In this document: positions 1 through 6,546 of the stretch, one piece after another
Numbering within the stretch: the stretch's first letter is position 1
Layout of the letters: each line of letters opens with the position of its first letter
Assembly (NCBI GenBank): GCA_937886445.1
Contig: CALGBY010000102.1
Span: 1-23,829, forward strand
Reading direction: 5' to 3'
Length of the DNA stretch: 23,829 bases
Source: an uncultured Clostridia bacterium
GTDB lineage: Bacteria > Bacillota > Clostridia > Christensenellales > Aristaeellaceae
Made by a program: the position numbers and the translations under genes
Notes under the pieces: model-generated
What the model saw: only the letters and a program-made list of their open reading frames with translations
Told to the model about the DNA's origin: nothing
The model's database searches: none

Positions 1-469
1 TTATACAGGTAAATCCACGAACCTACAAACTGGAGGTCATTACATATTGTCTAAAGGGTGAAAGACCCGAACTCGCCCGGCAGCGGGAAGAGTACAGCCG
101 AAGGCAAGGGTGTCCATCGCGAGGTGTAATCTGAAGGAAGCCGGATGTGGGAACAGACTAACCACGGGCAAACCTCTGGCCTGACGAACAGAAACCGCAT
201 ACAAGGTCACACGTGAGGGTAAGACTGCTAAACAAGCCGAAGCCCAGTAGCTGCACGGAATCATGAGGGATAAATGCGGCAGGTAGATGGAGGGAAAGAA
301 ACGTGTGGTACCCGGGGAGGTCTGCGCGGTATGCGCTGAAAGGAGCAACCATGACTGAAAGGTCATGCTGAACGCGCAGAAGTCAGCCGAAGCCATAGTA
401 CCTTGGGAAAAAAATCAAGGGAAGGACGGAACCAATACAGGCCGGAGTAACCGGAGGAAGGAGGATAGC

Positions 470-1909
470 ATGGAGAAGGTAGAAAACGCTGGAAGCGGCG
501 GCTGCCCGCAAAGAGATAGCACGGAATGCAAAGGGTATGCGGGAGCACAGAGTGCTGTCCAACCGGAAAATGGAGAAACGGCAGGCAGAAGCCGGAAACT
601 GCTTGAGGCGATCCTGTACAAGGACAACATGAACAGGGCATACAAGCGGGTGAAGGCAAACAAGGGAGCGCCAGGAATCGACGGGATGACCGTAGAGGAG
701 GCGTTGCCATGGCTCAAAGAGCACGGTCAGGAATTGCTGGAAAGAATTCGAAGTGGGAAGTACAAACCGATGCCGGTAAGACGGAAGGAAATTCCGAAGC
801 CGGACGGAGGCGTGCGAAAACTCGGAATTCCAACAGTGATAGACCGGATCGTGCAACAGGCAATCGCCCAACAGCTCATGCCATTGTATGAACCGAAGTT
901 TGCGGAGGGAAGCTACGGCTACCGACCGGGAAGAAGTGCGCAGGATGCGATCTTCAAGATTCGGGGATATGCAGAGGAAGGGTACGAATGGGCAGTACTG
1001 CTCGATCTGAGCAAGTACTTTGACACGCTGAACCATGAGAAACTGCTGAACCTACTCCGAAAGACGGTAGAGGATGAGCGAGTGATCCAGCTGATTAAGA
1101 AGTATCTGAAAAGCGGAGTCATGGAAAATGGAGTAAAGGTTGCCACAACGGAGGGAAGCCCACAAGGCGGACCGCTGTCACCGCTATTGGCGAATGTTTA
1201 CCTGAATGAGTTTGACTGGGAGTATGAAAGCCGTGGCGTACCGGTAATCCGGTATGCAGACGATATCGTGCTTCTGTGCAAAAGCCAGAGGGCAGCAGAG
1301 AGACTGCTGGAGAGCAGTATCCGCTATCTTGAAGGTAAATTGAAGCTGAAGGTGAACAGAGAGAAAAGTCACATAGCGAAGGTCAATGCGACGAAGAAGT
1401 TCAAGTTTCTGGGGTTTGCGTACAGCAAAGGGAAAGAAGGACTATTCATCCGGGTACATCCCAAGGCATTGTTGAAGGCAAAGAACAGAATACGAGCAAT
1501 AACGAAGCGAAATCGGGGAGTGAACGTCAGACAGGTTATGAAAGAATTAAAACTCTACATGACAGGCTGGCTGAACTACTTTGGGATTGCCTTACTCAAG
1601 CAGAGACTGAAAGAATGGGACGAGTGGCTGCGGCACCGAATCCGGGTATACATCTGGAAGCAATGGAAGAAACCGAAAACCAAGTTAAAGAATCTGATGA
1701 AACTGGGCGTGCCGGAATACTTCGCACGAATGGCAGCGAACAGCAGGAGAGGATATTGGTTTACGGCTGAAACCGGAGCAGTGAAAAGAGCCATAACAAA
1801 CGAAAGACTCATACGCGCAGGGTATTTTGAACTCTCTGCGGCATATGAGTCTATTCAGTCTGCTTGTGTTGGACGCGCCGTGTACCGAACGGTATGCACG
1901 GTGCGGTGA
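470..1909 (+). CDS. ltrA: Group II intron reverse transcriptase/maturase
   Basis: This intron-encoded protein (479 aa) reverse-transcribes the intron and helps it splice. The RT domain covers about residues 35-300: the RT0/RT1 region with KGAPGIDGM and IPKPDGGVRKLGIP, the TPQGG-like SPQGGPLSPLLANVYLNE block, and the catalytic YADD at residues 262-265. The maturase (X) domain follows with GWLNYF and RVYIWKQWKKPK. No HNH endonuclease domain is present, as is usual for class C proteins, and the protein looks similar to the Eubacterium rectale IIC enzyme (MarathonRT). I chose ATG 470 because AGGAAGGAGG lies just upstream; an in-frame ATG at 365 would add 35 residues of ribozyme sequence without protein character. 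The stop codon (1907-1909) comes after domain V, so the last ~12 residues are read from ribozyme sequence. The YADD centre is intact, so it may be active. Confidence 0.93.
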   Translation: MEKVENAGSGGCPQRDSTECKGYAGAQSAVQPENGETAGRSRKLLEAILYKDNMNRAYKRVKANKGAPGIDGMTVEEALPWLKEHGQELLERIRSGKYKPMPVRRKEIPKPDGGVRKLGIPTVIDRIVQQAIAQQLMPLYEPKFAEGSYGYRPGRSAQDAIFKIRGYAEEGYEWAVLLDLSKYFDTLNHEKLLNLLRKTVEDERVIQLIKKYLKSGVMENGVKVATTEGSPQGGPLSPLLANVYLNEFDWEYESRGVPVIRYADDIVLLCKSQRAAERLLESSIRYLEGKLKLKVNREKSHIAKVNATKKFKFLGFAYSKGKEGLFIRVHPKALLKAKNRIRAITKRNRGVNVRQVMKELKLYMTGWLNYFGIALLKQRLKEWDEWLRHRIRVYIWKQWKKPKTKLKNLMKLGVPEYFARMAANSRRGYWFTAETGAVKRAITNERLIRAGYFELSAAYESIQSACVGRAVYRTVCTVR

Positions 1910-1943
1910 GAGGACGGGGGTTAATCACCCCCTCCTACTCGAT
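1873..1943 (+). ncRNA. Group II intron domains V and VI
   Basis: Domain V folds as an 8-bp stem (1875-1882 with 1897-1904), a 2-base bulge at 1895-1896, a 4-bp upper stem (1883-1886 with 1891-1894) and the loop GAAC. The lower strand carries the CGC triad form found in class C introns. Domain VI follows: GAG 1908-1910 with CTC 1938-1940, GGA 1912-1914 with TCC 1933-1935, and GGGGG 1916-1920 with CCCCC 1928-1932. A1937 is left bulged. It sits 7 bases from a 3' end at 1943, which fits the branch-point adenosine. The 3' boundary is inferred from the common CTACTCGAT ending. Confidence 0.85.
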
Positions 1944-1970
1944 TGATTTATAGTTTGAATTACGCTATTT

Positions 1971-1983
1971 ACTTAATTTAAGT
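1971..1983. promoter_or_regulatory. AT-rich palindrome, possible operator
   Basis: ACTTAA-T-TTAAGT is a perfect 13-base palindrome in a GC-rich genome. It lies 11 bases upstream of the -35 box at 1995, a position suited to an activator. The overlapping octamer TTACTTAA (1969-1976) recurs at 3840-3847, at a similar distance upstream of the second promoter. Which protein binds here is unknown. Confidence 0.45.
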
Positions 1984-1994
1984 TCAATGACCTA

Positions 1995-2023
1995 TTGACA
2001 AAACCAGTATTTACCTATATTAT
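1995..2023 (+). promoter_or_regulatory. Strong housekeeping-type promoter
   Basis: TTGACA (1995-2000), a 17-base spacer and TATTAT (2018-2023) nearly match the vegetative sigma factor consensus. Transcription would start near 2030 and give a short AT-rich leader before the ribosome binding site AAGGAGG at 2059-2065. The leader contains TAATTAACT (2049-2057), a motif that recurs at the second promoter. The intron ends about 50 bases upstream of the -35 box. Confidence 0.8.
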
Positions 2024-2073
2024 TAAGTAAAATTAAGCTAAATTAGTTTAATTAACTTAAGGAGGTAAGAATC

Positions 2074-2784
2074 ATGAAGAAACTGCTGTCCCTGATCCTT
2101 ACGCTTTGCGTGGTGCTGAGCATGGCATCCTTCGCCGCGGCGGAGGAACTGCCTGCCTTTGACACGCTCGTACTGGGCGAGAATGCCGATTTGAAGGCGG
2201 ATCTGGTGTTTGCCTACACCACCACCGACTGGGAAGGCAGCAAGGGCATGATCAACAGCGGCAAAATCGGCTGCATGGTGCTGGGCTCCTGGGCATACCC
2301 CCAGATGCAGGAAGCCGGCCCCAACCCCGATGATATCGGCTACATGAGCTTCCCCATCACCGTGAACGGAAAGCAGTACGCTTCCGCCGGCGCGGACTAC
2401 TGCTTCGGCATCAATGTAAAGGCCACCGACGAGCAGAAGCTGGCCGCCATGTACTACATCAAGTGGCTGACCGAGGAAAGCAATTTCAGCTTTGACGAGG
2501 GCGGCGTGCCGATCCTGAAGAACGGCGAATATCCTGCCCTGTACGCTGCCTTTGCCGGCATTGACATGGTATCCGACGCTCCCGCTCTGGCCGGTGAAGA
2601 GACCCTGCTCAATGACCTGAACAGCGAATCCCTGCTGGCCATCAACGCCAGCGGCAACACCAAGATCCAGGAGATCATCGAGCACGCGTTCAACGGCGAT
2701 AAGTCCTTCGATGACATCATGGCCGATTGGAACGAGGCCTGGTCCGATGCGCAGGATGCTCAGAATGTGACGGTAAACAAGTAA
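2074..2784 (+). CDS. Sugar ABC solute-binding protein, apparently internally deleted
   Basis: This 236-aa protein has a signal peptide (residues 1 to ~23, ending FAAA) and then reads like a family 1 extracellular sugar-binding protein, but only its ends are present. Such proteins are normally about 400-450 aa. The start (LGENADLKADLVFAY) resembles the first strand of the family. It runs directly into TTTDWEGSKGMINSG and GCMVLGSWAYPQMQ, which normally belong to the C-terminal half. The junction is near 2212-2226, in a run of ACC codons, and the frame is kept. About 170-190 residues, including most of the N-terminal lobe, seem to be missing, so sugar binding is unlikely. There is no lipobox cysteine. 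A terminator hairpin follows, then a damaged permease. A real in-frame deletion and a misassembly between related genes are both possible. Confidence 0.75.
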   Translation: MKKLLSLILTLCVVLSMASFAAAEELPAFDTLVLGENADLKADLVFAYTTTDWEGSKGMINSGKIGCMVLGSWAYPQMQEAGPNPDDIGYMSFPITVNGKQYASAGADYCFGINVKATDEQKLAAMYYIKWLTEESNFSFDEGGVPILKNGEYPALYAAFAGIDMVSDAPALAGEETLLNDLNSESLLAINASGNTKIQEIIEHAFNGDKSFDDIMADWNEAWSDAQDAQNVTVNK

Positions 2785-2797
2785 TCTTTTTACCTGC

Positions 2798-2832
2798 AGG
2801 GGCCACAGGTTCATCCTATGGCCCCTTTTCTT
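2798..2832 (+). terminator. Intercistronic terminator/attenuator hairpin
   Basis: An 8-bp stem AGGGGCCA (2798-2805) with TGGCCCCT (2819-2826) has a 13-base loop and is followed by TTTTCTT. It lies between the binding-protein gene and the permease gene. This placement commonly makes more binding-protein message than permease message. Confidence 0.7.
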
Positions 2833-2861
2833 ACCGGGTTGCTCATTTGAAGGTGAATCTA

Positions 2862-3719
2862 TTGACAAGCTTTGCTGCGCGCGATCTGCGGCGCCGGAAA
2901 AAGATCAATTGGCAGAAAGTGCTGTTGATTACCACGTTTTCCGCGCTCCCCTTGTTCCTGCTGATCCTGTTTACCTACGTTCCCTTTATCAAAATGGTGA
3001 AATTCAGCTTCTATGATATGAGTTACACCAGAAACAGGGGCTTCGCATCGTTCAATAATTACCTGAAGATATTCACGAAAGAAGAATACGTGGATGCCAT
3101 GCTGCTGAGTCTGTACTATATGGCCGGCGCGGTCGTACAGCTGGCGCTTGCGTTGTTTTTCGCGACGCTTCTCACGTCCGGCATCAAGGGCAACGGGATT
3201 TTCAAGGGCATCCTGTTCTTCCCCTTCCTTGTGAACGGCATTGCCATCGGCTATATCTTCAAGTTCTTCTTCACCCGCGGCTTCGTGCTGGATACCGTGC
3301 TGCAAGCCTTGGGCTTCCCTCTGGAAAATCTGCCGTACTGGCTGCGCGACCAGAGCGTGAACAACTGGTCGCTGATGTTTACTTCGGTATGGAAATACTG
3401 CGGACAGAATATGGTTCTGTTCATCGGCGCGATCGCGTCCATCGATCCTTCCCTGTATGAAGCCGCCACCATTGACGGTGCCAACAAATGGCAGCAGTTC
3501 AAGGTCATCGTGTTGCCCGGTATCAAAACGGTGTTTATGCTGAATCTGATTCTGTCCATCACCGGCTCTCTTTCCGCCTTCGAACCCGCCTATGTTGTGG
3601 GCAGCATGGGTGCCAACGGAACGGCTACTTTCTTCATCAAAATCCATCAGATGGCGCATGTAAACAACAAGGTCGGCATACGCGGGACTGGCAAGCGGGT
3701 CCGTAAAGGGATAAGCTGA
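2862..3719 (+). CDS. Sugar ABC permease, frameshifted and C-terminally truncated (probable pseudogene)
   Basis: This is a CUT1-type (MalF/UgpA-like) inner-membrane permease subunit. The first membrane segment (near LLITTFSALPLFLLILF), later segments and the EAA loop that contacts the ATPase (SLYEAATIDGANKWQQ) are present. The normal ending is lost. After VNNKVG the frame reads I-R-G-T, whereas the +1 frame reads Y-A-G-L-A-S, the usual family sequence. This implies an extra A at about 3678. The +1 frame also stops after a few residues (TAA 3712-3714), so the last membrane segment is missing either way. The start is uncertain: TTG 2862 has AAGGTG upstream, and GTG 2853 is an alternative. No partner permease follows, so this looks like the remains of a transporter. 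Confidence 0.72.
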   Translation: MTSFAARDLRRRKKINWQKVLLITTFSALPLFLLILFTYVPFIKMVKFSFYDMSYTRNRGFASFNNYLKIFTKEEYVDAMLLSLYYMAGAVVQLALALFFATLLTSGIKGNGIFKGILFFPFLVNGIAIGYIFKFFFTRGFVLDTVLQALGFPLENLPYWLRDQSVNNWSLMFTSVWKYCGQNMVLFIGAIASIDPSLYEAATIDGANKWQQFKVIVLPGIKTVFMLNLILSITGSLSAFEPAYVVGSMGANGTATFFIKIHQMAHVNNKVGIRGTGKRVRKGIS

Positions 3720-3724
3720 CGGAC

Positions 3725-3750
3725 GGCGGACTTCGCGCATAAAGTCCGCC
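3725..3750 (+). terminator. Hairpin after permease remnant
   Basis: GGCGGACTT (3725-3733) and AAGTCCGCC (3742-3750) form a perfect 9-bp stem with an 8-base loop. There is no U-rich tail, so alone it is a weak terminator. It may protect the message end or act with the next hairpin. Confidence 0.45.
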
Positions 3751-3790
3751 GCCGGCATCGTGTACGTCCCGGGAACTTCCGGGAACGCGA

Positions 3791-3825
3791 TAAGACGGCT
3801 TCAAACGATGCCGTCTTATTTTACC
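3791..3825 (+). terminator. Rho-independent terminator
   Basis: TAAGACGGC (3791-3799) pairs perfectly with GCCGTCTTA (3810-3818) around a 10-base loop, and the tail TTATTTTA follows. It separates the damaged transporter from the promoter of the main operon. Confidence 0.85.
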
Positions 3826-3833
3826 CGCGTCAG

Positions 3834-3847
3834 AGTTAATTACTTAA
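3834..3847. promoter_or_regulatory. Possible operator upstream of second promoter
   Basis: AGTTAATTA (3834-3842) is the exact reverse complement of TAATTAACT, found at 3894-3902 just after the -10 box and at 2049-2057 in the first leader. The overlapping TTACTTAA (3840-3847) matches 1969-1976 upstream of the first promoter. Repeats in inverted orientation around the promoter suggest a dimeric regulator. The protein is not encoded in this window. Confidence 0.45.
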
Positions 3848-3862
3848 ATATTAGTTTTGGTA

Positions 3863-3891
3863 TTGACTTAAAAAACATAAAGTACTATAAT
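3863..3891 (+). promoter_or_regulatory. Main operon promoter
   Basis: TTGACT (3863-3868), a 17-base spacer and a perfect TATAAT (3886-3891) form a near-consensus promoter in an AT-rich island. The leader to the GH130 start is about 95 bases. It contains TAATTAACT right after the -10 box, where a bound repressor would block transcription, and a small GC hairpin (CCGGC-TGC-GCCGG) near 3951-3963. Confidence 0.85.
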
Positions 3892-3990
3892 CCTAATTAA
3901 CTGAACACAACAAAAAACGCAACAATCACATATAACCGTGGAAACAAACGCCGGCTGCGCCGGTGAATCGAATATCGGGAGGAACAGATC

Positions 3991-5016
3991 ATGGGAATCC
4001 ACATTCTGAACACCGCGAATTTGCCCAATATCCCCTGGCAGGAGCGTCCCGCGGACGACAAGCATGACCTGCCTGTCTGGCGTTACAGCGAAAACCCCAT
4101 TATCCGCAGAAATCCTGCGGCGGGCGTGAGCCGCATTTTCAACAGCGCTGTTTGCCCCTGGGAGAACGGCTTTATCGCCGTGCTGCGCGGCGAGCAGAAT
4201 AACGGCATTCCGCATATCTATCTGGGCAAAAGCCGCGACGGCATCCACTGGGACGTGATGCCGGATAAAATCGCCTTTGTCGATGAAAACGGAAAGCCCG
4301 CCATGCCGCTTTACGCCTACGATCCGCGGCTCGTGAAGGTGGAGGATACCTACTACCTCATCTGGTGTCAGGACTTCTACGGCGCGTCCATCGGCATGGC
4401 GAAGACGAAGGACTTTAAGACCTTTACGCGTCTGGAAAATCCCTACATTCCCTTTAACCGCAACGCGGTGATGTTCCCGCGCAAGGTCGGCGGCTACTAC
4501 ACCATGCTGTCCCGTCCCTCGGACAGCGGACACACGCCGTTTGGCGACATCTTCCTGAGCCAGAGCCCGGACCTCACATTCTGGGGAAAGCACAGGCACG
4601 TGATGAGCCGCTCGGGCAACTGGTGGGAGAGCGTCAAAATCGGCAGCGGCGCGGCGCCCATCGAGACGGATGAGGGCTGGCTCCTGTTCTACCACGGCGT
4701 CACCGGCACCTGCAACGGCTTCGTGTATTCCTTCGGCGGCGCGATACTGGATATTGACGAGCCCTCGAAGGTGCTCTACAGATGCGAAACCTTCCTGCTG
4801 ACGCCCGAGGAAAGCTATGAGACCACGGGCTTCGTGCCCAATGTCTGCTTCCCCTGCGCCACGCTTCAGGACCCCGCAACCGGTCGCATCGCCATCTATT
4901 ACGGCGCTGCCGACACCACCGTTGCGCTGGCGTTCACGAAGGTGGACGAGGTCGTTTCCTATATTAAAGAACATTCCGTTACCACGGTGAGCGATACCGA
5001 GATCGGCATTCGCTGA
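3991..5016 (+). CDS. GH130_2 beta-1,4-mannooligosaccharide phosphorylase
   Basis: This cytoplasmic enzyme (341 aa, no signal peptide) removes mannose from the non-reducing end of beta-1,4-mannooligosaccharides with phosphate, releasing mannose 1-phosphate. The sequence follows the Thermotoga TM1225 and R. albus RaMP2 type nearly end to end: IPWQERP at the N-terminus, NPIIRRNP, RIFNSAV, the catalytic Asp in YAYDPRL (D111), VPFNRNAVMFPRK, NRPSD-like SRPSDSGHTPFGDIFLS, WLLFYHGV and the late block GFVPNVCFPCA followed by IYYGAADT. The length is typical of the subfamily. It is the first gene of the main operon, with GGGAGG upstream of ATG 3991 and 25 bases to the GH26 gene. In R. albus this type acts on chains longer than mannobiose, and the second GH130 of the window would handle mannosyl-glucose. 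The family assignment is firm; exact chain-length preference is inferred. Confidence 0.93.
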   Translation: MGIHILNTANLPNIPWQERPADDKHDLPVWRYSENPIIRRNPAAGVSRIFNSAVCPWENGFIAVLRGEQNNGIPHIYLGKSRDGIHWDVMPDKIAFVDENGKPAMPLYAYDPRLVKVEDTYYLIWCQDFYGASIGMAKTKDFKTFTRLENPYIPFNRNAVMFPRKVGGYYTMLSRPSDSGHTPFGDIFLSQSPDLTFWGKHRHVMSRSGNWWESVKIGSGAAPIETDEGWLLFYHGVTGTCNGFVYSFGGAILDIDEPSKVLYRCETFLLTPEESYETTGFVPNVCFPCATLQDPATGRIAIYYGAADTTVALAFTKVDEVVSYIKEHSVTTVSDTEIGIR

Positions 5017-5041
5017 CCGAAGGGCAGGGGAGGGATAGAGT

Positions 5042-6511
5042 GTGAAAAACAGAAGGTTCCGCAAATTGCTTCACAGAATGACGGCGCTCACGCTGTGCTG
5101 TCTGCTGCTGCCCGTGTCTTCGCCGGGCACGGCAGAGGATGTGATCCGCCTCGAGGCGGAGGACGGCGTGACCTACGGGAACGTGCGGGCCCTTTCCAAC
5201 AGCCGCAGGGGCTGGGTCGAGGGCTTCAAGGACGACAATGACCGGGTGGAGCTGCCGCTCACAATCGCGGTGGGCGGGCTTTACGACATCACGGTGATCC
5301 TCGCCTCCGAGGGCGGTCATAAGGAAAATCCCCTGCTGCTGGACGGAGAGCGGGTCGCGACCTGCGCAGTCGACAGCAGCACCTATACCCGCGTCACCCT
5401 GTCCGGCATTTATCTTACGGAGGGCGAGCATACGCTGGGCATGGGCAAGAGCTGGGGCTGGGTCAAGGTGGATGCCTTTGAGATTGCGCCCTGCGCCGGT
5501 CTTTCCCCCGAGCTTTACGAGGTCTCCCGTATCCTCGCTGTCCCCAACCCCTCGCCGGAAGCGCAGCGGCTGTTTGACTGGATGTGCGACATCTACGGCA
5601 AAAAGATCATCACCGGCCAGAACTGCGACGGCGGCATGTACGGCATGGAGAATCAGGCCATCTGGCGGGCGACGGGCGGCTCCTATCCCGCGCTGCTGGG
5701 TCTGGACATGATTGACTACAGTCCCTCCCGCGTGGAGCGGGGTACTACGGGCAAGAGCGTGGATTACGCCATCGACTACTGGAACAAGGGCGGCATCGTC
5801 ACCTTCTGCTGGCACTGGAACGCGCCCTCCCCCTACCTCAAGGAGCCGTGGTACTCCGGCTTCTACACGGAGCATTCCACCATCAACCTCAAAAAAATCA
5901 TGAACGGTGAGGATAAGCAGGGCTACGATCTTCTGATGAAGGACATCGACGCCATCGCCTGTCAGCTCACCCGCCTGCGCGACGCGGGCGTGCCCGTCCT
6001 GTGGAGGCCCCTTCACGAGGCCAGCGGCGGCTGGTTCTGGTGGGGCGCGTCGGGCAAAGAGGCGTACAAGTGGCTGTGGGACCTGCTGTTTGACAAGCTG
6101 ACCAATGAGTACGGTCTCAACAACCTCATCTGGGTCTGGAACGGACAGAATCCCGCTTGGTATCCGGGCGACGAGACCGTGGACATCATCGGCGAGGATA
6201 TCTATCCCGGCGAGCGGGTCTACAATTCCCAGAGCGCGAAATTCCTCGAAGCGACAAAGTACACCCTCGCGAAGAAGATGATCATCCTGTCCGAAAACGG
6301 CTGCGTGCCCGATCCGGAGCTGATCTTCCGCGACGGCACGGTCTGGGGCAGCTACTGCACCTGGGGCGGAGACTTCGTGCTCAAAAACAAGAAGTTCAAT
6401 AATCCCTCCGAGCAGTACACCGAGGTGTGGATGCTCAAGAAAATGTACGAAGACGAGCGCAGCGTGACCCGCGCGGACATTCCCGATTTGAGGAGCGGGT
6501 CCGAAAATTAG
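5042..6511 (+). CDS. Secreted GH26 endo-beta-1,4-mannanase with CBM35-like domain
   Basis: This extracellular enzyme (489 aa) cuts beta-1,4-mannan or glucomannan. A signal peptide covers residues 1 to ~32 and looks like a signal peptidase I site (SSPGTA) without a lipobox. Residues ~33-145 form a CBM35/CBM6-like beta-sandwich (VIRLEAEDGV, then YLTEGEHTLGM). The GH26 barrel follows from ~165 to ~475. The acid/base Glu is E326 in WRPLHEASGGWFWWG, and the nucleophile Glu is E418 in LSENG. Upstream are KIITGQNCDG, ALLGLDMIDYS and FCWHWNAP, all typical of the family. The start is GTG 5042 with AGGGGAGGG upstream. No anchor, dockerin or SLH domain is seen, so how it stays near the cell is unclear. 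It supplies oligosaccharides to the transporters and phosphorylases encoded around it. Confidence 0.93.
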   Translation: MKNRRFRKLLHRMTALTLCCLLLPVSSPGTAEDVIRLEAEDGVTYGNVRALSNSRRGWVEGFKDDNDRVELPLTIAVGGLYDITVILASEGGHKENPLLLDGERVATCAVDSSTYTRVTLSGIYLTEGEHTLGMGKSWGWVKVDAFEIAPCAGLSPELYEVSRILAVPNPSPEAQRLFDWMCDIYGKKIITGQNCDGGMYGMENQAIWRATGGSYPALLGLDMIDYSPSRVERGTTGKSVDYAIDYWNKGGIVTFCWHWNAPSPYLKEPWYSGFYTEHSTINLKKIMNGEDKQGYDLLMKDIDAIACQLTRLRDAGVPVLWRPLHEASGGWFWWGASGKEAYKWLWDLLFDKLTNEYGLNNLIWVWNGQNPAWYPGDETVDIIGEDIYPGERVYNSQSAKFLEATKYTLAKKMIILSENGCVPDPELIFRDGTVWGSYCTWGGDFVLKNKKFNNPSEQYTEVWMLKKMYEDERSVTRADIPDLRSGSEN

Positions 6512-6546
6512 CCCTTTTCATAATGAACGCAAGGAGTGAAGAAAGC

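Larger units (their letters stand above)
1..1943 (+). mobile_element. Group IIC intron (left end unresolved)
   Basis: This is a retroelement made of a self-splicing ribozyme and its own reverse transcriptase. Bases about 50-460 carry the conserved domain I-IV pattern of bacterial class C introns, for example GGGTGAAAGACCC near 56, CAAGGGTGTCC near 106, AATCTGAAGGAAGCCGG near 128 and the stretch leading to AAGTCAGCCGAAG near 381. The maturase lies in domain IV, and domains V and VI close the element at about 1943. The pattern resembles the Oceanobacillus iheyensis IIC intron as I recall it. The usual 5' start GTGYG is not visible, so the element either begins left of the window or is 5'-truncated. 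The first ~45 bases do not match a class C start. The 3' end lies about 28 bases before a palindrome upstream of a strong promoter. Confidence 0.87.

Noticed and set aside
3766..3787. Short direct repeat CCGGGAAC in the intergenic region
   Set aside because: Two copies only, no link to genes or ends of an element. Likely chance in GC-rich sequence.
3868..5064. Minus-strand open frame opposite GH130_2
   Set aside because: It covers the main promoter and a firmly assigned gene; the protein is low-complexity shadow.
6427..6546. N-terminal extension of the solute-binding fusion
   Set aside because: It lies inside the GH26 gene and precedes a good ribosome site and signal peptide at 6547. Similar extensions at 365, 2727, 10431, 13024 and 19806 were rejected for the same kind of reason.
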